Origin: Advenella mandrilli
GTDB lineage: Bacteria; Pseudomonadota; Gammaproteobacteria; Burkholderiales; Burkholderiaceae_B
DNA length: 64,000 nucleotides
NCBI RefSeq assembly: GCF_016595155.1
Contig: NZ_JAENGP010000001.1
Location: 281,771 to 345,770, forward strand
Direction: 5' to 3'
In this document: positions 55,601 to 63,780 of the stretch, one piece after another
How the letters are laid out: each line of letters opens with the position of its first letter
Numbering within the stretch: position 1 is the first letter of the stretch
Notes under the pieces: generated by a model
Seen by the model: the letters and a program-made list of their open reading frames with translations, nothing else
What the model was told of the DNA's origin: nothing
Databases searched by the model: none
Made by a program: the position numbers and the translations under genes

Positions 55601-56754
55601 GTAATACAAAACCGGTAACAGATCAACCATTAAGAATCCTGCACGCTGAAGCAGCTGTTTCATTTGGCGGGCAAGAACACCGCATTCTCAAGGAAATGCT
55701 GGCTATGCGTGAACGGGGGCACCATATTGAATTGGCCTGTCGTCCGGAAGCCCAGCTGGTTGAGCGCATGAGAGACCTGGGTTTTACCGTGCATACGGTG
55801 CCAATGGGAGGGCTGGGTAATTTTATCAGGGGTGTCATGGCATTCAGGAAAATCCTGAAACAGGGCAAATTTGATGTGTTGAATACTCATAGCCGGAAAG
55901 ATACCCTGATTGCGGCATTGGGCGCGCGACTGGCCAGAACACCGCTTATTGTGCGAACCCGCCATTTGGCGGCACCCATTGGTTCCTTATTGTCTTATAC
56001 CTGGCTTCCACATCGTGTTTCCACGGTTAGCAATCATGTTAAAAGCATGGTTTTGGAAAAAGGAGTGCCCGAATATAAGGTAAAAACAATTTATTCACCA
56101 GTTGCTACGCCGGCGCCTGTCAAACAATCCACTTTGCGTCAGGAGCTGAATTTGCCTGCAACAGCGGTTGTCGTGATTTGTGTTGCTGTTATGCGCCAGA
56201 AAAAAGGTCATGTTTTTCTCATTAATACCATGTTGCCATTATTTGAAAAATATTCCGATTTACATTTGGTGCTGGTCGGGGCGGGTTCACCTACGTATGA
56301 ACAGGTGACAGCCTTTATCAAAGAAAAAAATGTTGAAGACCGGGTTCATTTAATGGGATATCGTAAAGATGTGCCCAACTTATTGGCCGGTAGTGATATT
56401 TTTGCTTTAGCCACAGAACAGGAGGCTTCAGGTACGGTTTACGTTGAAGCGCAAATGAGTGGGTTGCCCGTTATTGGGACTGATGTGGGGGGAGTATCTG
56501 AAATGTTCAAGGACGGAGAAACCGGAATTTTAGTGCCCAGTAAAGACAGGACAGCTCTTGAAAATGCCCTGGAGCGCCTGATTTCTGATGCTGGATTAAG
56601 ACAAGAAATGAGTCAGGCAGGTCACCTGTGGCTTTATGATGAAGGTGGGTTTTCAACTGAAAAACTGGCCCTTGATACGGAATCGGCTTACCGTATCTGG
56701 TTGGCAGAGCGGGAGGGCAAGGCGAGCCGTTATATCCAGCCGCGCAGCCAGTAA
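55597..56754 (+). CDS. Family 4 glycosyltransferase
   Basis: The 385-residue protein has the GT-B fold of family 4 transferases: N-terminal HAEAAVSFGGQEHRILKEM (the GG donor-loop pattern), DVLNTHSRKDTL, and the C-terminal EX7E region in EQEASGTVYVEAQMSGLPVIGTDVGGVSE. It should add a sugar from an activated donor to a lipid or LPS acceptor at the inner membrane; the sugar is not predictable. It starts within the last four bases of dnaE and its end overlaps the convergent ydcF by 25 bases. A heptosyltransferase and msbA follow nearby, which supports an LPS role. Confidence 0.9.
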   Translation: MSNTKPVTDQPLRILHAEAAVSFGGQEHRILKEMLAMRERGHHIELACRPEAQLVERMRDLGFTVHTVPMGGLGNFIRGVMAFRKILKQGKFDVLNTHSRKDTLIAALGARLARTPLIVRTRHLAAPIGSLLSYTWLPHRVSTVSNHVKSMVLEKGVPEYKVKTIYSPVATPAPVKQSTLRQELNLPATAVVVICVAVMRQKKGHVFLINTMLPLFEKYSDLHLVLVGAGSPTYEQVTAFIKEKNVEDRVHLMGYRKDVPNLLAGSDIFALATEQEASGTVYVEAQMSGLPVIGTDVGGVSEMFKDGETGILVPSKDRTALENALERLISDAGLRQEMSQAGHLWLYDEGGFSTEKLALDTESAYRIWLAEREGKASRYIQPRSQ

Positions 56755-57491
56755 ACCACCAGCCCCAGGTATTCCTTGATAATTGACCGGCTGGCATGAA
56801 GTGCCCTGGCATTAGGTAAAAATACAATGAAACCGGGGTCATCGGGAATGGTAATTTGGGGGGGATTGGGAGCAGGGGTTACTTCCAGGTCCAGTCTGTC
56901 AAAGACCGCCATGGATCTGGGGGTATGAAGAGCAGAAGTGACCAGAATAATTGATTTTATCTCATTGCGAATTAATTCATTAGCCGTAAACTCTGCATTT
57001 TCGTAAGTGGTTTTGCTGTCGTTTTCAAGCATAATGGCAGATTTGGGCACCCCTTTAGCAGCCAGTTTTGCCGCCATGCCTTTGGCCTCGCTAATTTCTC
57101 CGGCAAGCGCTCCGCCCGATACAATAATCTTAGGTGCCTTTTGGGCATGATACAGGTCGCTGGCCGTATCAACTCGGGAATGGGTGGAGGGATTATTGCT
57201 AAGTTCCTCAAACCAGTTTTCCCGGTTATTGGCCGTGTTTCCACCCAGGACAACAATTGCCTGCGCAGCGGGAATCGAGTCCAGGTTTCGATGCGGGTAA
57301 CGATTTTCAAGCATTCCCCCCAAAATCAGTGAGGTAATGGGCAGGGACCAGAGTAAAAGCCAAAATAATCCACTAAAGCACAGTAGTACGCCTGTTTTTC
57401 TTCGTTTCAAAAAAACCAGTAGCGTACCGGAAATGACGAGAAAAACGCATAAATTCAGTGGGATAATTAATGAAATGAGATAGCTTTTCAT
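56730..57491 (-). CDS. YdcF/ElyC-family (DUF218) membrane protein
   Basis: The 253-residue protein has two N-terminal membrane segments (about 4-28 and 35-58), then a DUF218 domain with IVVLGGN, PKIIVSGG, SKTTYENAEFTANEL and VTSALHTPRSMAVF. Family members such as ElyC and SanA affect peptidoglycan or polysaccharide assembly, but biochemistry is unclear. It follows the heptosyltransferase gene by seven bases on the minus strand and overlaps the convergent glycosyltransferase end by 25 bases. Confidence 0.9.
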   Translation of the reverse strand: MKSYLISLIIPLNLCVFLVISGTLLVFLKRRKTGVLLCFSGLFWLLLWSLPITSLILGGMLENRYPHRNLDSIPAAQAIVVLGGNTANNRENWFEELSNNPSTHSRVDTASDLYHAQKAPKIIVSGGALAGEISEAKGMAAKLAAKGVPKSAIMLENDSKTTYENAEFTANELIRNEIKSIILVTSALHTPRSMAVFDRLDLEVTPAPNPPQITIPDDPGFIVFLPNARALHASRSIIKEYLGLVVYWLRGWI

Positions 57492-57498
57492 ACTTGCT

Positions 57499-58494
57499 TC
57501 AAGATGGGGTGAGTATGGAAGTGCTCAGCTTGGTGATTGCTTCCAGGTTAGGCCAGTTGTCCAGGCTGCCACATATATGGGCTGTTTGGGACCATGGGCC
57601 CGTACGTTTTGGGTCGGTAACACCAATCAGGGTGATCTGGGGCGCTCTGGTTAATGAGGCAAGATGGGAAACGCCCGAGTCATTGCAGACAACCAGACCT
57701 GCCTTGCTGATTAGGGCAACAAATACGCCCAGGCCAACGGCAGGAAGGCATAGGGCATCAGGGGCATTTCTGAAGGCAGCTTCCCGTTCATTGGGGGGCG
57801 GACACATCACAATCGTATATCCCTGTGTCTGCATATGGCGGGTATATTCTTTAAACTTGGGCCAGACCTTGTCTTTGCCTTTGTGTTTACCCGTTGCGGT
57901 GGGGGCAATCAGGATAAATTTTCCCGCATTCAGTCGATGTTCCTGTAGCAGGATATCGGCTTTTTGCGTATCACTGGCATTCAGTGGCAAAGCAAGTGTA
58001 GTTTCAGGGGCGGGGGCAGACTTGAAATGCCATTTATGCAAAGCATTATGGGTCAGGTAATACCATGATTCAACCGCGTGCAGGTTGTTGGACGGTTTGT
58101 TAAAGGGCCACTTTAGTAAAAGTGAGCGGCCATCGTCTTTATAACCGGCCGAAGACAGGCCGGCCAGTTTGAACGTTAAAGCACTGGTGAGTGAGTCGGG
58201 CAATAAAAGCCCCACCGATTTACCTTTTACCGGATTGTTTTTTTTGTGCGACTTGATGATTTTCCTGTCTTCGTGCCATTGGCCGCTCAGGCTCAGGAAC
58301 TGGATACCCACAATGCCCTTGAGCAGGCCTTCAGCCCAGGGTTTGGCGCATACAATCACTTCACAACCTGTGTTCATGGCGGCATACAGGCTTGGCAGGC
58401 TCATGCAGACATCGCCTATCCAGTTTGGCAGCCGCAGGTAAATTCTAGATATATTTTTCATTTGACGGATTTTATCCTGATTGGCCAAAAACAT
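57499..58494 (-). CDS. Family 9 glycosyltransferase, heptosyltransferase-like
   Basis: The protein (331 residues from 58494; 320 from an internal ATG at 58461) has RLPNWIGDVCMSLPSLYAAM, the opening of LPS heptosyltransferases, and the C-terminal donor-site region NDSGVSHLASLTRAPQITLI with GVTDPKRTGPWS. It likely adds heptose to the LPS inner core and resembles WaaF more than WaaC at the N-terminus, but the acceptor cannot be fixed. Neither start has a clear Shine-Dalgarno; the internal ATG (MKNISRIYLRLPNW) matches family length better. It is divergent from msbA. Confidence 0.9.
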   Translation of the reverse strand: MFLANQDKIRQMKNISRIYLRLPNWIGDVCMSLPSLYAAMNTGCEVIVCAKPWAEGLLKGIVGIQFLSLSGQWHEDRKIIKSHKKNNPVKGKSVGLLLPDSLTSALTFKLAGLSSAGYKDDGRSLLLKWPFNKPSNNLHAVESWYYLTHNALHKWHFKSAPAPETTLALPLNASDTQKADILLQEHRLNAGKFILIAPTATGKHKGKDKVWPKFKEYTRHMQTQGYTIVMCPPPNEREAAFRNAPDALCLPAVGLGVFVALISKAGLVVCNDSGVSHLASLTRAPQITLIGVTDPKRTGPWSQTAHICGSLDNWPNLEAITKLSTSILTPS

Positions 58495-58564
58495 AAACTT
58501 TTCTGCATGTTTATGTTGAAACCGTTAAAATCCCAAGCTTGACAGATTAACAAGAGAGTATTCC

Positions 58565-60340
58565 TTGAGTTTATTCGAACAAAAGCATCGGGAAGGTGCC
58601 CATGCCGTAAATCCAGAGCTCTGGAAGAAAATTTACAAGCGGGTGGGCGTGTATTGGAAAGCACTCGCTGTTGCTATGGTTTTCGTGGCCTTCGGGGCGG
58701 CAACACAACCGGCCATGGCGTATATTATGAAGCCTTTGCTGGATGAGGGGTTTACAGGTGCAAAATCGTATTTTATCTGGATGATGCCGCTTGCCATTAT
58801 CAGTCTTTTTCTGGTGCGTGGAATTTGTAACTTCCTTAGCAGCTACCTTCTGGCCTGGATCGCCAACAATGTATTGCTTGGGATGCGATCCGATATGTAT
58901 GAACGATTGCTCACTTTGCCGGATACCGAGTTTCAGAAGGGTGACTCAGGGCGATTGATGAACCGTTTTACAATTGATGCCGGTGATGTGACGGATTATG
59001 CAACAGAAGTGTTCACGATTATTGTGCGTGAAACTTTTGTGGTGCTTGCCCTGTTAGGCATGCTGTTGTATTTGTCCTGGCAACTCAGTCTGATTATTTT
59101 CCTGATTCTCCCTTTTTCCATTATGGTTGCCCGCTATTTCACCAAGCGCCTGCGCCGGATTAACCGCCAAACAATCAATATGAATGCCCAGTTGACGCAT
59201 GTGGTGAAAGAGGGTATTGAAGGTCAGCGGGTCGTCAAATTGTTTGATGGCTATGAATACGAGCAGTCCCGTTTCTCAGTGGTCAATGCAGCTTTAAGGA
59301 AGTTTGCCATGCGAAAGGCGTCAGCCGACGCTGCCATGACACCATTAACGCAACTCTGCATTTCTTTTGCGGTTTCTGCGGTGATAGCAACCGCTTTATA
59401 TCAGGGCAATGCCGGCACCTTGACAGTCGGTGCTTTTGTTGCATTTGTGACGGCTTTGGCACAAATTTTGGATCCCATCAAACGACTAACCAATGTGGCT
59501 TCCAAGGCGCAAAAAATGCTTATTGCTGCCGAAAGTGTTTTTTCGCTGATTGATGGTGAAAAAGAAAATGATCTGGGCAAGCAAGAACTGAAAATCAATA
59601 ATGATGCCGTGGTTGAATTCAACGATGTGTGTTTTCGTTTTCCTGACGCAGCTCGCGATACCTTGTCTAATATTTCCTTAAAGGTTAAATCGGGTGAAAC
59701 CATTGCTTTTGTAGGTCGTTCTGGAAGCGGGAAAACCACCCTGGCAAACATGATTCCCCGTTTTGTCGAGCCCGGCTCTGGCCGCATCACGATCAATGGT
59801 TACGATATCAATGAGGTTACCCTCAAAAGCTTGCGGGCCAATTTATCGCTGGTCAGCCAGAATGTGGTGCTTTTTGATGGTTCCATTGCACAGAACGTGG
59901 CTTACGGCTCACATCGCGATGCCACTGAATCGCAAATAAATGAGGCAATCAAGGCGGCCAACCTGACGGAGTTTGTCGAGTCGCTACCTAACGGTTTGCA
60001 AACAAATATCGGTGAAAATGGAGCTTGGCTTTCTGGTGGGCAACGGCAACGCCTGGCTATTGCCAGGGCATTAATTAAAAATGCGCCCATTCTTATTCTT
60101 GATGAAGCCACTTCGGCGTTGGATAACGAGTCTGAACGACAGGTACAGGCTTCGCTTGATTTGCTCATGGAAGGGCGAACCACTTTTGTGATCGCCCACC
60201 GTTTGTCAACAGTACAAAATGCCGATTGTATTATTGTGCTTGATCAAGGGCGGATTATTGAGTCAGGTAATCATGACGAACTTTTGAAAAAAGGTGGTTT
60301 GTATGCCTCTTTATATCAAATGCAGTTTCGTGAAGATTAA
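58565..60340 (+). CDS. msbA: Lipid A / lipid flippase MsbA, ABC exporter
   Basis: MsbA flips lipid A-core across the inner membrane before Lpt-driven export. The 591-residue half-transporter has six N-terminal membrane helices (about 30-305), Walker A GRSGSGKTT at 384-392, signature LSGGQRQRLAIARAL and Walker B ILILDEATSALD. The start is a TTG at 58565 with AAGAGAG six bases before; no ATG gives a family-like N-terminus. It adjoins a heptosyltransferase, and lptE also lies in this window. The length is close to E. coli MsbA (582). Confidence 0.95.
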   Translation: MSLFEQKHREGAHAVNPELWKKIYKRVGVYWKALAVAMVFVAFGAATQPAMAYIMKPLLDEGFTGAKSYFIWMMPLAIISLFLVRGICNFLSSYLLAWIANNVLLGMRSDMYERLLTLPDTEFQKGDSGRLMNRFTIDAGDVTDYATEVFTIIVRETFVVLALLGMLLYLSWQLSLIIFLILPFSIMVARYFTKRLRRINRQTINMNAQLTHVVKEGIEGQRVVKLFDGYEYEQSRFSVVNAALRKFAMRKASADAAMTPLTQLCISFAVSAVIATALYQGNAGTLTVGAFVAFVTALAQILDPIKRLTNVASKAQKMLIAAESVFSLIDGEKENDLGKQELKINNDAVVEFNDVCFRFPDAARDTLSNISLKVKSGETIAFVGRSGSGKTTLANMIPRFVEPGSGRITINGYDINEVTLKSLRANLSLVSQNVVLFDGSIAQNVAYGSHRDATESQINEAIKAANLTEFVESLPNGLQTNIGENGAWLSGGQRQRLAIARALIKNAPILILDEATSALDNESERQVQASLDLLMEGRTTFVIAHRLSTVQNADCIIVLDQGRIIESGNHDELLKKGGLYASLYQMQFRED

Positions 60341-60409
60341 TTGAAATGCATTGTTTTATACTTTCATACGTTACAGGCAATTATTTTATATTTTATTTAC
60401 GGTAGATAA

Positions 60410-60772
60410 ATGACAGAAAAAGCACAGCATGAGATTTCTTCATGGGGTTATGAGCACCCCTCGGTAAAGGGCCCTAACGCCTTAATGTTTTTTACCTGGG
60501 ACTTGTCTAAAACCATCGAAAATGCTTTCAAAAATGCAACTGAAGATACGCTAGACTATTACCTGGCGCAAGCGCAACAGTCCATCGATGAACTGTTGCA
60601 AAAATATATTGATATCGAGGCAGATCCGGAAACATTTGACGGCCAGAGCATTATTTTGCGTCTGGAGGAAAATGAAAATTCGAAAACCCCCTTGATTGCG
60701 TTGCAGACCTCTGCACATCTTGAAGACAGGATTATCAAGATGCAGTCCCGGGTCAAGCCCGGGCACGGCTAA
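60410..60772 (+). CDS. Hypothetical protein
   Basis: The 120-residue product is acidic, soluble and without signal peptide, membrane segment or a domain I recognise. It has a helical middle (DYYLAQAQQSIDELLQKYID). The start ATG at 60410 follows an AT-rich region. The final residues (RVKPGHG) are encoded by a GC-rich palindrome, CCCGGG-TCAAG-CCCGGG at 60747-60763, which differs from the AT-rich body of the gene. It lies between msbA and the convergent rng, with five bases before the rng stop. A gene is supported by codon-like reading and position only. Confidence 0.65.
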   Translation: MTEKAQHEISSWGYEHPSVKGPNALMFFTWDLSKTIENAFKNATEDTLDYYLAQAQQSIDELLQKYIDIEADPETFDGQSIILRLEENENSKTPLIALQTSAHLEDRIIKMQSRVKPGHG

Positions 60773-60777
60773 GCGGT

Positions 60778-62241
60778 TTACATCAGGACAATGTCATACA
60801 TTTCCTGCGTGTATGTATTGTCAACCTCAAGGGTAATGGGCTTGCCAATAAAATCACCCAGTGTGGCCAAATAATGGCTTTCTTCTTCAAGAAACAGGTC
60901 AATAATGCTTTGTGCGGCAATTAAGCGGAACTCCTTGGGGTTGAACTGTTTTGCCTCACGCAGGATTTCCCTGAGAATGTTGTAGCAAACCGTGCGGGAC
61001 GTTTGTACCGAACCCTTGGCTTCGCAGGTGGGGCAGGGTTCGCATAACTGGTGTGCCAAAGAGTCCCGTGTACGCTTGCGGGTCATTTCAACCAGTCCTA
61101 ACTGGGAGAAGCCATTCAGGGTTGTTTTGGTGCGGTCTTTATCAAGCGCCTTTTGCAGCTCGGCCAAAATAGCGTCCTGATGCTCTTTATTATCCATATC
61201 GATGAAATCGATAATAATAATGCCGCCCAAGTTACGTAGGCGTAATTGACGGGCAATGGCAACGGCGGCTTCAAGGTTGGTCTTGAAAATGGTGTCGTTG
61301 AAATTACGTCCACCAATAAATCCACCCGTGTTTACATCTATGCTGGTCAGGGCTTCGGTCTGATCTATGATCAGGTACCCGCCAGACTTAAGATTAACGC
61401 GGCGTGACAGGGCATTGTTTATTTCATCATCAACGTACGCGGTTTCAAAGAGCGGGCGTTCACCCGCATAATGCTTTATTTTTCCTGTTATTGCGGGTGT
61501 GTAAATAGATGCCCATTCCAGCAGGGCCTGTGTGGTGCTGCGCGAATCTATCTCAATGGATCTTGTGTCAGGGCCAACCATATCACGAAGTACCCGCTGG
61601 GCTAGCGTCAGGTCTTCATAAAGCAGGGCTGGCGCTGATTGCTTTTGTACGGCATCTTTGATCATGGACCAACGCAGGTTAAGATACTCCTGATCTTTCT
61701 TTATTTCCTCATCGGTGGCGCCTTCAGCTTGTGTGCGGACAATAAACCCACCCTTTTCATTGGGATTCATCAGGGAAACGACCCGCTCTTTAAGCGTGTT
61801 TCGCTCATCTTCCGATTCTATTTTTTGTGAGATGCCAATATGCTGTTCATGAGGCAGGTATACCAGCATGCGTCCTGCAATACTGATCTGGTTTGACAGG
61901 CGTGCTCCCTTGGTGCCCAACGGATCTTTGATGACCTGGACCATTAAACTTTGTCCTTCAAACAGCAGCTTTTCAATTTGTGTGTAGGCAATACCTGTGT
62001 TGCGCAATGAGCGGTTTTCGCGAAGATCGGCAATATGAATAAAGGCGGCTTTATCCAGCCCAATATCAATAAAGGCACTTTGCATTCCTGGCAAAACACG
62101 CACGACTTTGCCCAGATAAATATTACCAACTTTGCCTCTTTGGCTGGTGCGTTCTATATGTATTTCCTGGGCGGCACCCAGTTCTATTAATGCGACGCGG
62201 GTTTCAAAAGGCGTGACGTTGATTAATATTTGTTCGCTCAT
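60778..62241 (-). CDS. rng: Ribonuclease G
   Basis: RNase G is an endonuclease that matures the 16S rRNA 5' end and degrades some mRNAs. I start it at the ATG at 62241 (487 residues, MSEQILINVTPFETRVAL), aligning with E. coli RNase G (489); an in-frame ATG at 62280 adds 13 residues. It has the S1-like domain (GNIYLGKVVRVLPGMQSAFI), the catalytic DNase I-like IIIIDFIDMDNKEHQ and the zinc-link CPTC. The long C-terminal region of RNase E is absent. An rRNA operon starts 1.5 kb away. Confidence 0.95.
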   Translation of the reverse strand: MSEQILINVTPFETRVALIELGAAQEIHIERTSQRGKVGNIYLGKVVRVLPGMQSAFIDIGLDKAAFIHIADLRENRSLRNTGIAYTQIEKLLFEGQSLMVQVIKDPLGTKGARLSNQISIAGRMLVYLPHEQHIGISQKIESEDERNTLKERVVSLMNPNEKGGFIVRTQAEGATDEEIKKDQEYLNLRWSMIKDAVQKQSAPALLYEDLTLAQRVLRDMVGPDTRSIEIDSRSTTQALLEWASIYTPAITGKIKHYAGERPLFETAYVDDEINNALSRRVNLKSGGYLIIDQTEALTSIDVNTGGFIGGRNFNDTIFKTNLEAAVAIARQLRLRNLGGIIIIDFIDMDNKEHQDAILAELQKALDKDRTKTTLNGFSQLGLVEMTRKRTRDSLAHQLCEPCPTCEAKGSVQTSRTVCYNILREILREAKQFNPKEFRLIAAQSIIDLFLEEESHYLATLGDFIGKPITLEVDNTYTQEMYDIVLM

Positions 62242-62379
62242 GCTTGTATTCTCGTGGTCTGGCGTATTATTGGAGGTCATATATTCTATATGAGCTTATC
62301 ATGAGAACATGCCCAAGTTGAAGTATGTTAAAAACTAACATTCAGAATACGGTGTAACCCATAAAGAAAGGATTTTGCG

Positions 62380-63081
62380 GTGAGTGACTCACAAGATTCA
62401 AGTTATATTTCCAATCATATTCGCAAACGTATTGAGCTTGCAGGTGCCCGCTATCATGCCAATGACAATATTGCCGAATTTATTAATCCCGGAGAGCTGG
62501 ATCTGTTACAGCAGGAAGTGCAGGAAAAAATTAAAGATGTGCTGAAAAGCCTGGTTATAGATACAGAAAAAGATCACAACACGAATGAAACGGCAAAGCG
62601 GGTTGCCAAAATGTTTATCAAGGAAGTGTTCTCTGGCCGTTATCGGCCTATGCCTGCCACGACCGAATTTCCCAATGTTGAAAAATTAAGTGAATTGATT
62701 ATTGTTGGCCCTATCCAGGTCCGCAGCGCTTGTTCACACCATTTGTGTCCCATCATGGGGAAAGTGTGGGTGGGTATCATGCCCAATGAGCAATCAAACT
62801 TAATTGGTTTGTCCAAATATGCCCGACTTATAGCCTGGGTCATGGAGCGACCACAAATCCAGGAAGAGGCCATTACGCAAATTGCCGATTTACTGGTTAA
62901 AAAAATGAATCCCGATGGTTTGGCAGTTGTTATGGAGGCCGATCACTTCTGCATGCAGTGGCGCGGAGTCAAAGACATGGGTTCAAAAATGATTAATAGT
63001 GTCATGCGCGGTTCATTTTTAAAAGACTCAGATCTAAGGAAAGAGTTTTTATCCTTGATGAACGGTAATCGTAGAAGTTAG
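62380..63081 (+). CDS. folE: GTP cyclohydrolase I (type IA)
   Basis: FolE makes 7,8-dihydroneopterin triphosphate from GTP using a zinc ion. The 233-residue protein has the zinc site CSHHLCPIMG (Cys118, His121) with Cys191 in HFCMQWRGVKD as the third ligand, and the active-site segment around SKYARLIAWVMERPQIQE. The start is a GTG at 62380 with AAAGGA eight bases before. It is divergent from rng and monocistronic, followed by a hairpin terminator. folE2 at 16099 provides the alternative, zinc-independent enzyme. Confidence 0.95.
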   Translation: MSDSQDSSYISNHIRKRIELAGARYHANDNIAEFINPGELDLLQQEVQEKIKDVLKSLVIDTEKDHNTNETAKRVAKMFIKEVFSGRYRPMPATTEFPNVEKLSELIIVGPIQVRSACSHHLCPIMGKVWVGIMPNEQSNLIGLSKYARLIAWVMERPQIQEEAITQIADLLVKKMNPDGLAVVMEADHFCMQWRGVKDMGSKMINSVMRGSFLKDSDLRKEFLSLMNGNRRS

Positions 63082-63109
63082 AAGCATCACCTGGTGGTTT
63101 GGGGCAAGT

Positions 63110-63147
63110 AAAAAGGACAACAGTTATTTTAATTGCTTGTCCTTTTT
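63110..63147 (+). terminator. Terminator after folE
   Basis: Arms AAAAAGGACAA (63110-63120) and TTGTCCTTTTT (63137-63147) pair over a 16-base loop and end in T5, about 30 bases after folE. Confidence 0.8.
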
Positions 63148-63531
63148 GCTTATTGCTCGTTACTTATTGCTTATGGATTTAGTGTTTGTTGAATTATTGC
63201 TTGTTGGGTATGCGCTGCCAATACTAATGTAGTGGTTACGGGCCAGTGAGTGAAATTGAAAGGCATGCAAGAGGGGGCATAAATGAAGACAGGTCTGTTG
63301 TAAATTGGCACACCGTTGTTTTTGTGATGTTGCGGTGCGATCGGTCCAAGTGCCAGGCAGTCGCCCATCACCTGGCAGCAGGTCTAATGAATAAGTTGAT
63401 CATGCATGGAAAAACAGCAGCTCAATGGATGTGGTGTAAAAACACAACAAATAATTATTTTCAATATCTTCAATTAAATCAATAGGCTAAGGTTTTTTTA
63501 GTTTTTGCTTGGTTTAAAAATAGCTAAAAGC
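63148..63531. other. Non-coding spacer between folE and the rRNA operon promoters
   Basis: These 384 bases hold no gene I can support. The first part (63131-63210) has repeated TTGCTT/TTGCTC words in AT-rich sequence. A short open frame at 63246-63485 would encode 79 residues without family features and is rejected. No dyad, promoter or known RNA is evident before 63532. Confidence 0.5.
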
Positions 63532-63561
63532 TTGCAGAAAATGAAATCATCATGCTATAGT
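63532..63561 (+). promoter_or_regulatory. Upstream rRNA promoter (P1)
   Basis: TTGCAG (63532-63537), an 18-base spacer and TATAGT (63556-63561) precede TTCATTCTTTCGCAGCAACG, which resembles the start region of the downstream promoter. It is about 220 bases upstream of P2, the tandem layout common for rRNA operons. Confidence 0.55.
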
Positions 63562-63730
63562 TCATTCTTTCGCAGCAACGGCATCACGGGTTTACCCCAA
63601 AACGCCAAGCAGCGAAAAGAAACGAAGTCCGGGTTTAAATGATTTAGGTTTAGATGCGGGCAACGTGAGGCAGGTAGTCTGGTTCAGTTGGTTTTATAAA
63701 ATTGGTCAGGTGGTTTAAAAAGAACGGTTT

Positions 63731-63780
63731 TAAAATCTTTTAAAAAAGTTCTTGACAAACAAAGCCCAATGCTTCATAAT
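63731..63780 (+). promoter_or_regulatory. Main rRNA promoter (P2) with AT-rich UP-like element
   Basis: A perfect -35 TTGACA (63752-63757), 17-base spacer and CATAAT (63775-63780, one mismatch) follow an A/T-rich stretch (63731-63750) suited to alpha-CTD contact. Transcripts would start near 63787, before the leader below. Confidence 0.85.

Noticed and set aside
63246..63485. A 79-codon open frame in the spacer before the rRNA operon
   Set aside because: No family features, no good ribosome site and a composition unlike the real genes; treated as chance. A remnant gene cannot be excluded.
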